DNA from: Nilaparvata lugens
Lineage: Eukaryota > Arthropoda > Insecta > Hemiptera > Delphacidae
Length of the DNA: 64,000 nt
Assembly (NCBI RefSeq): GCF_014356525.2
Contig: NW_024093768.1
Location: forward strand, 36,398-100,397
Direction: 5' to 3'
The translations under genes were made by a program, and so were the position numbers. The notes beneath the pieces were generated by a model that was not told the origin of the DNA, did no database searches, and was given only the letters and a program-made list of their open reading frames with translations. Positions 18,954 to 30,600 of this stretch are shown piece after piece (position 1 is the first letter of the stretch; each line of letters begins with the position of its first letter).

Positions 18954-21900
18954 GTAAGTTCAAATAGTCTTCAACTGACAATAACGATTATAATATAATA
19001 TTACAATTCATGATTTAATTGACAATCATGTTTTCCTTATAGGATTATGACTCACGATCTCGCATAACCTTTTCTTGCATTGTAGCAACAAGTATGATTT
19101 CAAACAGATTGTTGGCGAAAAATTTGTTTCTCAATTAAATGTTTTATTATAATTATTTTATTTTTCAGATACACTCGAAGAAAACAGGGTCTGTAACTTG
19201 AGAAGTAGTTTTGTGACAAAACCATTGATAGCGACTGAGACTTCTGCAGTGATAGTCAAACAAACAAGTTATTTTGGGCAATTCAGTGGCAAAGATCGGT
19301 TTGATTGTACATTTATTGTCAAGGCATCATTTGAGAACTTTGGATTATTTGGTGTCATCCAGAAGTTGAATCTGCGTAAAGACGTGAAGAAAAATGAATG
19401 CATTGATTATGTTGAGGTAAGGCATTCAGAATTTACTTTTAATACAATGGAGAAAAAATATTTAATATTCCTAGAAGTAACAAGTAATTATCAGTGAATT
19501 AAAACTTGTTTTGTTTTGAAGAATCTTAATAATGTTTTAAAATAATTCTCAAGAAAATAATATTTTCAATCAATCTCATATAATCAGCTCGCAGGGTTAC
19601 GGGATTCTGTCAAATCTGTTCTTCATAAAAGCAATGCAGCAATCTAAGGTTTGCACAAACTATTCCTGTATTTCCGATTCATTTGTAAGCTGTGACCTGA
19701 CAACTCTATCACATCTTAGGCGTATTTACAGATGGTGGGGGGATCCCCCGTTTCTAAACCCCTCCTCAACATTAGAAATGATCAAACACTGATAGAAAGC
19801 TTTTTCCCTGGAATTCAAATAGTAGTCCTACATAGTCCCATGTCTATCAATAAGTATGTAGTCTATATAGAAAAAATATTTAAATAGGCCAACCTATAAA
19901 ATACTTTGTGACGTAGCCTTATACACGCCTTGTATCTTCAGGCTCAATAAATTGATTGATATGTAATGGACTCCTCCTCCCTTCAGAATCCTGGATCACA
20001 TTCATCCTAAATATTGTTACAGTAATAATACTCCAGCAGTCGGTTAACTGCAATTTTTTTATAAAATCTTCTAACCTTTATCCCAAATTTGTCTTTGTGG
20101 AAGTAGATTAGAATTGGAACTAACCGCGATTTCTTGGACTAAACGTTTTTGCAGATATGCGAATACAAAACGAACCCGCTAGAACAGGTGACCAGTTTTT
20201 ACCTGCCACTGTGCCGCTTCCCGTTGAAGCGTTTCTGCGGCCTGCCGTCAGAGAGCGATGATGACGACGATATCGACATCCTTCACCCAAACGGCTTTAT
20301 TGCCAAGAACGGCCAGATCGCTGTCAAAATTGTGCTCGCAGCCAAACGGGTCGAGCCCAACGAAACTATGGACCTTGTGATTGCCTTTACTTCCTACATA
20401 CGTAAGTGATCCTCAGGATATTATTCATATACATACAAGCATAGACCAAAATTATTCAAATCTTTTTTGTTATTAACGACTTCATGCACAGGGAAAGTCA
20501 ACAAATTGATAACATATCTTAGTCATTTTGATGATTTACTTATTGTATGAGGTTCAATCAATCAATCAAATTTCATTTATTCAAGTAGTTGTATATAAAA
20601 GATAAGCTTCGCAACATTGAATCGTCACAATCAATAATTAACACAGCAAATACAATAGTGGAAGGAGGAGACGTCAAAGAAAAAACACTGCCTCTAGGAG
20701 CACCCCTAGATTGACCTCTTATTGAAAGAGGTTCTTATTCTACACTCTCTACTGTCGTTGGGTGCTGAGCTTGAGCGTGTTTTGGATGCGTCTACGGAGC
20801 ATCTTCGATCTGCCACCCTTTTTCAATCGATTCCAGCTGAATGAGAACAAAACCCGAAGGATCATCTGCAGCTCGTCACGAGAACTGTGTGACCCTTAGA
20901 ATCCAATGAAGCTGCTAGGTTTTGTCTTGGACTGCACACTGTACAGAGGATAATCAGCCGAATCTCCCGAATTTGCTTCCAGCTGCTCAAGATAAGGGGC
21001 CTGGTGTCTGAGAGGTAATAATAATAATATCGAGTGACCTGGCTGGCTCAGTTCTGGTGTCAGAGTTTTCAGGTCGCAAATGATCAATTTCAGGGCCTCT
21101 GACTTGGCATAATGACTGAGAGGTATCATAGAGAAACAATAGCTTGAGTAGATATATCCCATGGTATAAGGCGTTTATGTCGCAACTTTTACTGTTATCT
21201 CAAGCCGATAGTCCACGTATTTCTTTCCCAAAAAGGTGTGTGACTCTGGTAGTCTCTCATATTGTGCCGTCCATACACTCTCACCCCAACAAAACAGTAA
21301 AAATCTACAATAATCGATAGTAATCGACTTGAGATAACAATAAAAGTTGCGACATAAACGCACTATACCATGGGATATCTACTTACGTTATTGTTTCTTT
21401 ATGGAGGTATCTTGTGATGATGTATGACGCTCTCTTCCATTGCCACATCACTTATGGATTGCTCCTGTGGAGTTAATCGGCAGGGGTTACTGATCTGATG
21501 TCCTAAGGCTGCAAAAGAGGGCTGTGAGAATCATAACAGGCAGCGACCATCGTGCCCACTGTAGACCCGGCCCATCTTTGCTCGCCTTGTTCATCAGCCA
21601 TTACATCCCACTGTATCCTTCAAGAGGATATAGTATATCTGGCTGCCCGTAGTGACATTCACTACCACAACACCAGGCGCCGTGAGCTGTTGGATGTCCC
21701 CAGGAGACGCCTCCATCGATCACAGGCGATTCAAGGATTTCTGCACTGAACAATCTGCCTCCTGGTGTGAAGCAGTTGGATGAGGCACTACCTCCGTAAA
21801 CAAAGCCGTAGTGCGTTCGTGTGACGTCAGCACAGGTAGGGCTCCTAGACCAATAGAAAATCTTGCTGATGTAGATCAGCTGAAATCAACGAATTTTTAT

Positions 21901-24834
21901 TGGTGTAGCAGCCCTACCTGTGCTGACGTAACACGAATGCACTACGGCTTTGTTTACGGAGGTAGTGGATGAGGCCGCCTCCAAGAGAACCGTCAGGAAG
22001 CTGCTGAGTGACAAGGCAAATTACTGTGTAAATGAATGTATGGGTGATAATTTTATTTTTTTCTAAAATCGGTTATTCGGTTTCTGGGTCACTTACTTCT
22101 GATGTCTTCACCAAGGCCTGAGGATCGAGGAATCGTCCTGTTTTCTGTCGATCTCCTAAAATCTGAATAGTTGTGTGTTGATTTGCGTGTATTGAGTTTT
22201 GTGACGTCATCGATCCCATAAGTGTGGGTGTAATTGATAAAGCATTAGGTAGTACCACAGAGAAAAAATAGCATAAGAAGATATCTCATGGTATAGGTCG
22301 TTTATGTTCCAGATTTAACTCAAGTCGATAGTTTTAGTAGTTGTTTCACGTGAAGCTATGTGACACTGGTAGTCTCTCATACTGTGCCGTTGTTACACTC
22401 TCACATGGAAAACAGTAGTAATAGACAGTAGTCGACAATAATCAGCTTGAGCTAACAAGAAATCTGTTTGCAATTTGTAGCATAAACGAATCATACCCTG
22501 GATATCTTCTTATAGCCTACTATCTTTTCTCTATTATATTATTCAAAAGATGATAAGTTTTAGCCACTGAACATTTCACCTCAAGTAGGCTTCATCCAAA
22601 AATATTATTACTGTATGTTTAATAGCATTAAGGGCCGGTTTCCGAGCTCGGGATTCAGTTAAGTTCTAGACTTTAAACAGCTGGAATCAGAAAATTGGCT
22701 TCCCGAAACGGGGCGTAGTCGCAGTTAACGTTTAAATTAAATTTCGGAAAACTAGAAAATTGAACACAAAATAAAATGAAGAGAAAATAGTGTGAAGTTT
22801 CAGCTATTTTGAATTATTTAGGAACGTTTCATTTCGTCAAGGTAAAACGTTTCCAATTATTATAGAAATGAGAAAATAAAGATTCAGTTTGCTGCGACTA
22901 CGCCCCGTTTTGGAAAGCCAATTTTCTGACTCCAGCTGTTTAAAGTCTAGAACTTATCTTAATCTCGAGCTCAGAAACCGGCCCTTGAGCTTCGCAACGT
23001 TGCCAGATCGGTTTTGAACGATGTAGAAATTAATTAATTAACAAAATATTCATTATCTCCTGTGCACTTGATTGATTTGTTGATGTCTGTTGCTTTGCAG
23101 CCTGTCGCCGGGACATGGGTGCGAACAAGATGTGCAGTGGCCCAGTGGCTGCAATGCCCGAGAAGGGAGGGGGTGAGGGCGCATGCGTCAGCAAGGTGTT
23201 CTTCAACGATGGCATCCGAAACTGTCCCTACAGCGGGTGCGCCGACGAGTGTGGATCCGATAAGACTGGTCAGTTACAATCAAACATAAATAAAAATATA
23301 GTTTTTCAAAGTTTGGAATTTTCTAATTAATTGTGATTGATTTAATTTAATTTTGAGGTATTTTTTAATTTAAAAATAATTTTTGTGTGTTTTGAATAGT
23401 AAATTGAGTGTGTAATAGAAGAATGTTAAGCTACACATAACCTAGCTACATTTGGACTGTTGTATAAATTAGAATTGGAACCGTTTTGGGCTTATAAGCC
23501 TGTGGCACTTTTCTGTAAGTTGTGTAACCCTGAATGATTAAATAAATGAATAAATAAATAAACATCAAAAATGGTTTTTCACCATAAGCAATATACTGTT
23601 AGTGCTTGGAAGGGTCTCAGTTCATCAAGTGCCAATTTTATTTATTTATCGAATATCGGGGTACAAAAGTATAAAAATTTATTACGAAAGAAGAAATTAT
23701 AATAACATTCATACAGAAATGTTCTATCTAATCACAGTAAATTGAGATTAATTCCCAGAGGAATGCAAAAATTTCCCTCACAAAGGCCCAGATGCACAAA
23801 ACTGATTAACTTCACGTGAACCAAATCAGAGAAGATCATTCCAAAAAGATGGATCTACTGGAATCAATCAGAATTGAAAATAACCCGGCTTTTTTGCAAC
23901 CGGCACTAAGTACCTGATTGAATGATTACAAAAGTTCAACAGCTGAGTCATAATTTTGACACAGTCCCACACACATGAACTCGCTCACTCACTTCCATCA
24001 CCAACAGACGACGAAATAATTATTATCTGCTGCTTTTCAAAGGATGAATAATAATTATCCTTTTAGTGTCTTTCAGTGAGTTTTCCCAGGGATGAGACCT
24101 AGTGCAATCGAATCTTCATATTATAAACCTACTATGTTCTGAATTTCGTGAGAATCGTTAGAGCCGTTTTCGAGACTCGGTGAAATGCAAACATATAAAC
24201 ATCTAAACATATAAACAGAAGTTGCTCGTTTAATAGTATAGGATACCTACACAGAACATAATTTTTATCACTCGTGGCTGGAGCTCAAGGCTTCTTTTTC
24301 CAGTCACGCCCAAAAATAGTGTATTTTAATGATTATTTTCAATTGTAAAGATATTTCTTGTATTTGGCAATAAACTCATTATTATTCATTATCATATTGA
24401 TCAGTATTCATTAAAATGATTGGGGAAGGACTAACAGGCACAGCCCAAAACTGTTCCTTCCCCGAATTTTGATTCATACACTATAGTCCAAAAAGTAGGT
24501 AATGATTCATATACTTTTGAGTTCAAGTCAAATTTTCAAAATTCATTTTGACCATCACTTGAGTTTCTGAGACAAATTGGGAGTGAAACCATTCCGTTCT
24601 TACTTACTTACTTCCGGTGTCCTCATCACGACCCTAGGAACGGAGAGTTGTCATTGGGTTTCCATCCCCTCTGTGGGGGTTGTCAAGCAGGCATCTAGGG
24701 CGTCCTGCATTGTAGTTATAATCGGGTCCTTAGGTGGTGGTATGTGTTCTCACTGATATATTCTTCTACTGAGTAGAAAGGTTTTTCTGTGATTACCTCT
24801 TCAGTTCTTCTAGGATTCTTTCAATTGTACTGCT

Positions 24835-24911
<77 letters not shown>

Positions 24912-27703
24912 TGTGTGTGTATGTGTGTGTGTGTGTGTGTGTCTATGTGCGTCTGTGTACACGATATCTCATCTCCCAATTAATTAACGGAATGACTTGA
25001 AATTTGGAACTTAAGGTCCTTACAATATAAGGATCCGACACGAACAATTTCGATCCAATGCAATTCAAGATGGCGGATAAAATGGTAAAAATGTTGTCAA
25101 AAACAGGGTTCTTCGCGATTTTCTCGAAAACGGCTCCAACGATTTTGATCAAATTTATACCTAAAATAGTCATTAATAAGCTCTATCAACTGCCACAAGT
25201 TCCATATCTGTAAAAATTTCAGGAGCTCCACATCATCTATGCAAAGTTTGATTTTAGATACCTAATTATCAGGCTTCAGATACAATTTAAACAAAAAAAA
25301 TCAAGTGGAAAAGATTGAGCATAAAAATCTCTACAATTAATGTCCAGTAACATTTTTACCTAAAATTAAAAATAAGCTCGAAATTCGAGAAAATGTGATT
25401 ATTCAATTGCAAACTGTTGACAACTGTTGATTCTATTAAATCATTCACTATGAAGAGATAGCACACATCGTGTGTCTCCAGCGTTATTGTCCTGTCACCA
25501 GCTGGCTAAGATCTTAGAATAGTAGACTCTTATGCGCGTGAACACTAGCGTCAGGTGATCAGTTTTCATAACGGCAAGGAAAATAGTGTGAGTGCGCCAC
25601 ACCAGATTTTTTACATTGTTTTCTATCCGATGCTGACGTCACGATATGGTGATATGGCAGTAGATGTTGGCTTCATCGACTTTCAGTATGAATATAGAAT
25701 GGGCCGTGTCTATTCTATAACTGGTCTAAGATATTTTCAAATAAATAAAAAGTTTCACAGCATTGAGTTTACGCTGCAGGCTGATACACAGTCAGCTACT
25801 CCGTTGCACACTAGTTAGGGAATAGTGAGAATGGATTAAGGGGGACGTTAGTAAGAAGGTTAGGTTAGGAGTTGGGTTTTCGCTTTCAAATAGCAATATA
25901 CTAGTATTGTCAAGAATTTTTTGGTAATTTTTTAATTGAATTATATGATAATGCATCCACTGGTGTTTCTGAAAGCAACAGGAACTTGATGTACCGAAGT
26001 TGCGTACCCAAGCTAATTCTTGATTACGAAGGCATCAAGACATCTTGAATCCTTTATACCCAGGCTGAGATCTTGATGGCACAAATGTCACCCATTAAAG
26101 TATAACATTCTCAATAAAAATGAAAATAAGTCTATATCCATCCTTGGTAAATTCAGAATCATCATGTAAAATTGCAAGTTAATCAGTTCATTAGTAGAAG
26201 TAATATTGCGTCAATCGTGTACTTCCGATCCCGTAAATGAATAAGCCGACTCCTTCCTTTATAATATTATAGAAGATATATACTACAAAGTAATAGTAGT
26301 AGGCTAATATTGGTCTCAGTAGTAACAGTTCTCTTGTAAATGTTGCAGTGATATAATAAAATTTTGTGTTATCTGTGATGTATTGTGTTATTTGTGTGAT
26401 GGTCTTAAGACACCTTCAAGCGAAGGTGAATAGAGTGTTCCGTTTTTGAACTATTTTAAATGACACTACATTCTAATTTTTTAATATTAGTTAATAAAAC
26501 TAATACTCACTGTGGAGCGCTTTAGGATTATTTAAATCCACTTTCAACACTATGAATGAAATAGATGAGCGAATAGAGTGTGTTTTATTATTATAATTCT
26601 ACAATATGATTTTCCCTCCACCTACTGTATAAAGTACTTACTTTACTCCCTGAAACATAATACTAAAGTGTCACTTTTTCGATCTCGGTAGTAAAAAAAC
26701 ATAAAAACTCCCTAGGGAGGAAAAGTGACTCCATTTAAATAACATGGGAAGCATCTCTATTTAAAACTTACATTGTAATAGGTTAGAAGGTCTAAGCTCA
26801 AATGAGGCAGCATATAGAGTAGTCATTAAACCAACTAAATTCAATACCTCAACCATACATTTGATCAATATATGAAATTAATGTTTGTATGCTAAAATTA
26901 TTACAAACTTCATATCACTATACTAAAAAAATGTAAAAAGTTTTTATTCCATGTTATTCAAAATACCAGCCAACGAATATTCCTCATTAACTAATCAAAT
27001 TTGAAACGGGAACTTCATCATAGCTGTAGTTGTGGCGGCCATTGTTGTTACAACTTTTGCCGACAGATAGCGCTGTTGGCCGAGAACTGTGATTACAAGC
27101 CAGCTGTTTCTGTTTACTTTTCGATTATGTTGTAACACATTGTTTGGTCACGTACGTTTTTAAAAATATTTTATTCTAAGTTTTTATAAAAAATGTAGGT
27201 GGAGGAAGTATATATCATGAGTGGAAAATGTTTTTTCTCCCTCAGGATAATTGTTGCCCTCGGCTTCGCCTCGGGCTTCAAACTTTTCCCTCAGGGAGAA
27301 AAAATAGTACTTTGCACTCTAGATATACAAATAACTACCTATATCTTTCAATATCATTCTACAATATTTTTACTCAGTAGTAACAGTTCTTTTCGACTTA
27401 CCGTTTCCAGGCGGCGGTCTGGGCGTGGAGCCGTCGCTGAGCACAAAAGTAACGGTGACAGCGGTAACGAGTATCTTCCTGTCGTTCTTCTTCTTCCTGG
27501 GCTGCATCTGGCTGTGTCGCAGCTGCGAACTGCTCTGCTGGAGCGTCGACGCGTGTCGACATAATCAGCAGCCGAACGCTGCGCATGCGCATGACGATGA
27601 ATTGACACCAACTGCGCCGCCCCCTCCCTCTCACTCTTCCGCCGCCTCCGGAGAGGACAAGGATTTGCCGCCCGCCTACGAGACGCTGTTTCCCGACAGG
27701 TAG
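18854..27703 (+). CDS. CUB / LDLa-like single-pass membrane protein with PPxY tail, five exons (gene span)
   Basis: Exons 18854-18953, 19169-19416, 20155-20401, 23101-23268 and 27411-27703 sum to 1056 nt (351 residues plus TAG). All junctions are GT-AG and in phase. Residues 1-24 form a signal peptide. Residues about 42-198 resemble a divergent CUB domain: C42, FDCTF with C80, ECIDYVEI with C111, RFCG with C144, and a closing LVIAFTSY strand. Residues 200-249 hold six cysteines (200, 210, 227, 240, 245, 249), and the ND-G-I-R-N-C...C-ADE pattern recalls an LDLa repeat. One hydrophobic helix spans about 268-290 and is followed by a Cys-rich juxtamembrane stretch. The proline-rich cytoplasmic tail ends in LPPAYETLF, a PPxY motif at 341-344 of the type bound by WW domains of Nedd4-like ligases. 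A sequon lies at N185. CUB-LDLa-TM layouts occur in Neto-type auxiliary subunits, but this protein is shorter and I do not recognise an orthologue. Confidence 0.85.
19169..19416 (+). CDS. Gene 2 exon 2: first half of CUB-like domain
   Basis: The acceptor TTATTTTTCAG and the donor GAG|GTAAGG bound residues 34-116. The exon carries C42, C80 and C111 and the FDCTF and ECIDYVE motifs of a CUB-like fold. The frame runs on past the donor, but that part is intronic. Confidence 0.85.
20155..20401 (+). CDS. Gene 2 exon 3: second half of CUB-like domain
   Basis: The acceptor is GTTTTTGCAG and the donor C|GTAAGT. It encodes residues 117-198 with C118, C136 and C144, an acidic insert of five consecutive Asp, an N-E-T sequon at 185-187 and the closing strand LVIAFTSYI. 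GC content is visibly higher than in the flanking intron, as expected for a constrained exon. Confidence 0.87.
21127..21403. mobile_element. Family C MITE, copy 1
   Basis: CATAGAGAAACAATAG and ATTGTTTCTTTATG form the ends. The arms share ATATCCCATGGTATA, GGCGTTTATGTCGCAACTTT and ATCTCAAGCCGATA. Copies also lie at 22257-22534 and 39124-39395. Confidence 0.8.
21787..21966. mobile_element. Family D MITE with a 9-bp target duplication
   Basis: The ends ACTACCTCCGTAAACAAAGC and its inverse bound a 180-bp palindrome. The 9-bp word GGATGAGGC is repeated exactly on both sides (21778-21786 and 21967-21975). A second copy is at 37716-38115. Confidence 0.9.
22257..22534. mobile_element. Family C MITE, diverged copy
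   Basis: AGAGAAAAAATAGCATAAG to CTATCTTTTCTCT, with ATCTCATGGTATAGG and CATACCCTGGATATC in the arms. It is older than the other two copies by the number of mismatches. Confidence 0.7.
22631..22985. mobile_element. Family F MITE
   Basis: The ends are AGGGCCGGTTTCCGAGCTCG and CGAGCTCAGAAACCGGCCCT. The inner arms share CTTTAAACAGCTGGA and ACGGGGCGTAGTCGCAG. Half elements of this family flank and interrupt the palindrome at 35626-36177. Confidence 0.85.
23101..23268 (+). CDS. Gene 2 exon 4: six-cysteine LDLa-like segment
   Basis: The acceptor is GTTGCTTTGCAG and the donor G|GTCAGT. It encodes residues 200-254 with cysteine spacing C-x9-C-x16-C-x12-C-x4-C-x3-C. The middle (GACVSKVFFNDGIRNC) resembles the second half of an LDL-receptor class A repeat, but the calcium-binding acids are not all present. 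It is the most GC-rich exon of the gene. Confidence 0.85.
23270..24060. other. Start of gene 2 intron 4: repeat debris
   Basis: AT-rich sequence with (AAAT)n tails near 23540 and 23640 and a MITE-like segment at 23786-23910 (GCACAAAACTGATTAAC to GGCTTTTTTGCAACCGG) related to the 12.4-kb array. No exon is supported. Confidence 0.5.
24060..24243 (+). mobile_element. RTE-like element 3' fragment
   Basis: It shares GAGTTTTCCCAGGGATGAGA, GTGCAATCGAATCTTCATAT and the terminal GTTGCTCGTTTAATAGTATA pattern with longer copies near 54390-54655 and 55916-56308. Confidence 0.6.
24838..24945. repeat. (GT)n microsatellite, about 108 bp
   Basis: Nearly pure GT dinucleotides with a few TATG and CTATGTGC interruptions at the right end. 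Confidence 0.97.
24963..25612 (+). mobile_element. Dispersed repeat, copy 1 (inverted copy at 63.4-64.0 kb)
   Basis: About 650 bp including TCTCGAAAACGGCTCCAACG, TAGATACCTAATTATCAGGC, TGTGTCTCCAGCGTTATTG and CTAGCGTCAGGTGATCA. All recur in the same order on the minus strand at 63405-64000, which is cut by the window edge. No coding capacity beyond chance ORFs. Confidence 0.8.
26436..26550. repeat. Uninterrupted repeat equivalent to the flanks of family A copy 1
   Basis: GACACTACATTCTAATTTTT runs directly into AATAAAACTAATACTCAC here. At 2640-3180 the same two halves are separated by the family A element, so this copy shows the empty-site structure. Confidence 0.7.
27195..27315. repeat. Hairpin repeat just upstream of gene 2 exon 5
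   Basis: TTTTTTCTCCCTCAGGAT pairs with TTCCCTCAGGGAGAAAAAAT around a GC-rich palindrome GGCTTCGCCTCGGG. It ends about 95 bp before the splice acceptor. Confidence 0.5.
27411..27703 (+). CDS. Gene 2 exon 5: transmembrane helix and PPxY tail
   Basis: The acceptor is TTACCGTTTCCAG. The exon encodes a Thr/Val-rich stalk and a hydrophobic helix with four consecutive Phe (about 280-283), then a run of cysteines (C286, C290, C293, C297) suited to palmitoylation. A tail follows with PPPP and a terminal LPPAYETLFPDR before TAG. Coding GC is high, unlike the AT-rich sequence either side. Confidence 0.87.
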
Positions 27704-27717
27704 TCGACTGAAAAGAA

Positions 27718-28870
27718 AGTGAAATGTACTGTGTTTAGTCTCAACTGAATTGTGTGTACTGTGTTTAGTCTTGATAGAATGAAGCTGTTCTGTATTTAGT
27801 CTGAAAAAGTGTTTTGTAATGTTTTTAGCTCGGAATGTGTTGAAGTGTATTTTGTTTAGTATGAATACAATGGAGCTGTACTGTGTTTAGTCTGAAGAAA
27901 GTGTTTTGTAGTGTTTATATTTCGAAAGGTGTTGAGTGTACTTTGTTTAGTCTGAATACAATGCAGCTTTATTGTGTTTAGCCTAAAAAAGTGTATTTCA
28001 CTGTTAATAGCAGAAAGTGTCAAATTGTACTTAGTTTAGTCTGAATACAATGCAGCTGTACTGTCATTAGTCTAAAGAAAGTGTATTTTACTGTTTATAG
28101 CTCGAAAGGTGTTGAAGTGTACGTTGCTTAGTCTGAATACAATGGAGATGTACTGTCTTCAGTCTGAAAACGTGAATTATACTGTTTATAGCTTGGAAGG
28201 TGTTGAAATGTACTTTGTTTAGTCTGAATAGGATGGAGCTGTACTGTGTTTAGACTGGAGAAGTTGGATGTACTTTGTTTAATCTGAAGAAATTGAATGT
28301 TCTTTGGTCAAACTGAAAAAGTAAAGTTTACCGTTTATAGCTCAAGAGGTGTGTTGAAGTGTACGGTTTTCAGTTGAAAAAAGTGAATATTTTGGTTTTA
28401 GACTTGAAAAATGGAATTTACTATTTTCAAAATTGGAAAAAGTGAAATGTAAAGTTTTAGCTAGGTATTGTGCTGGTTTTTGTAAAGAAATTATGTATTG
28501 TTTTCAGTTTGAGAAAAGTACTGTTTGTAGCTCGAAAAATGTGGGGGGTTACTATTTTTAGTCTAAAGGAATGGAATCTTTTTTAGACTAAAAAGAGTGA
28601 AATCACTGAAAGACTGAAGAAAGTGAATTCACTATTTTTAGTCTGAAATGTAAAAAAGTGTACAGTTTAGAGCTAGGATGTTGCCTGTTTTCAATTTGTA
28701 TAAGAAAAACCTATTGTTTATGACTAGTAAATAAACTGTCCTCAATATGAAAAAGTAATGAGTGCTGTTTATAGCTAGGTAGTTGATGAGGTATAATATT
28801 TTTAGACAAAAGAATTGAACCCTAATGTCAATGTACTGTTATATCTAGGAAGTGGTGCCTGTATACTATA
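27718..28870 (+). repeat. Degenerate periodic repeat after the gene 2 stop (probable 3' UTR)
   Basis: Starting 15 nt after the TAG, units of roughly 45-65 nt recur about twenty times. The core reads like GTACTGTGTTTAGTCTGAA, often followed by GAATACAATGGAGCTG, or TTTATAGCTCGAAAGGTG. Units diverge steadily toward the right. No ORF follows the period. Confidence 0.8.
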
Positions 28871-29299
28871 TACAATCTTCAAATTAGTGCACCACAACAG
28901 AGAACCGTTCATAGCCAGAAAGAGAGAAAGAGAGTGAGTGTGTCCATTGTTCATAGAACTGCTAGAAAATAAGTGTAAGATTGTATATTTTAAATGAGAT
29001 GTTCAATGCATTATGGATATTGTAATGTAATATATTTATTTTCTAGTGAAATGTAAAACTTCTTCCGAATCAGATAGAATGATGTCAAATTTCACCAGTA
29101 GATCCGTCGAATAATAAGTATTTGACAACATTTCATTAACCTCAATATTTTTAATATTTTTTCGAGAATTCATTCATAGTTAGATTTACTTTAAACAGTT
29201 AGCATTGGTTGAATACAAAGCTTTGATGTTATTTGTAAGGAATGTTTATGTTTACAGTATAATTATTATACATTGAATATCACTACAGGGTAGATTGGA

Positions 29300-29525
29300 C
29301 AAAGTCCGATTGAATTATTCACTTTTGCCAGACAGTTATAAAAGTTTGTAGGTTTATTTTTCCAATTGAATTTATTCAACTATAGTACGTGAATAATGAA
29401 AAAGAAAGCTTTTTCAAAGTCCGATTGAATTATTCACTTTTGCCAAACAGTTATTAAAGTTTGTAGGTTTATTTTTCTAATTGAATTTATTCAACTATAG
29501 TACGTGAATAATGAAAATGAAAGCT
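29300..29525. repeat. Tandem duplication, two units of about 115 bp
   Basis: Each unit runs from AAAGTCCGATTGAATTATTC through AGTTTGTAGGTTTATTTTTC to GTGAATAATGAAAA; the two differ at only a few bases. Confidence 0.85.
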
Positions 29526-30600
29526 TGAAATCGTTACGACCACATGAATTATAACCATAAAATGTATTATTATAACCACATCAATCATAATCTTGTTGTT
29601 ATTTTTATATATGTTCGAGAAGATCTAGTCCTACTCATTATACAGACAACTACCACAAAATTGATACCCTTAAAGCAATTACGTTTCAAGAAATTTGGGG
29701 TGATTGGAATTGGGTAGCAAAGACATTTTAATGCTTGCAAATCGTTCAAATATAATGACGTTTTTTGTTATTAGAAATTCGAAAACCAAACCCAAACGAT
29801 GAAAATTGCTAGGTTGGAGCAAAATGTTATAGCAATAACAGAAACTATTTAATTCTTTTCTAGTGATCAATAAAATAGGTTGAAATGAAATGAAAACATT
29901 CTTTATTTGGCAGAGTTTTTAGTCATCTCTGCCACTCAACCCTAAGCTGAATTTAGTTTTGAAAGAATACCAAGAGAATCTTGCCCTTTAATATTTAAAT
30001 TTTACTTTTGATTATCTATGAAACAGTAAACCCTCCCAGTAGAGTGAAGGGATTTAGAATAAGTAATTGCCGATTTGATTGAAATTGGCTTATTTATTTG
30101 AGAAGATTAATAATGTAGCAAAATTATTTATGTTATAATTGTGTAATTTGTTCCTAAATTTGACATCATTCTTACTATTCAAGTGCGGTTCAATTAGTTT
30201 TCTTTGAAATTTATCTCAAATATCATTTCTGAATCTGAATGGGAAACTTGAGCATTTAAGACCCGTTCAGGAAATTATTCCTCTATATATCTAGAGCACT
30301 CTCTAAAATAGAACTCATAAATCATCTTGGAGCAATCTCAACACAAGCCACCATAGTCTAGACTCGCCTCTAGAGCTTGATATTCACAATATAATTCATT
30401 TTCACCTGAGAGCTTAATTTCTACTTGTTTTATAAGGTCGAAGTTTTTTTTGTCAAATACTGCCATGTATCAGACTATTATTGAAAGAATCCTTGTAATT
30501 ATAACAAAACTATGTTTATTATTCATTATTGGACTTATTAGTTGGAAAATAATGTTTCATACAATGTATAATGTATCTTCAATGTATAAGTAATAAAGCC

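Larger units (their letters stand above)
20745..22050 (+). mobile_element. Second Jockey-like LINE fragment, broken by three insertions
   Basis: Plus-strand pieces read FQLNENKTRRIICSSS and MKLLGFVLD (about 20825-20930), then ITYGLLLW, LQKRAVRIITGSDHRAHCRP and IHYHNTRRRELLDVPRRRL (21440-21720), matching in order the RT C-terminus at 16118. The pieces are separated by the dispersed repeat at 21033-21108 and the MITEs at 21127-21403 and 21787-21966. It lies in intron 3 of gene 2. Confidence 0.75.

Noticed and set aside
24789..24983. Cys-Val repeat ORF
   Set aside because: It is a translation of the (GT)n microsatellite.
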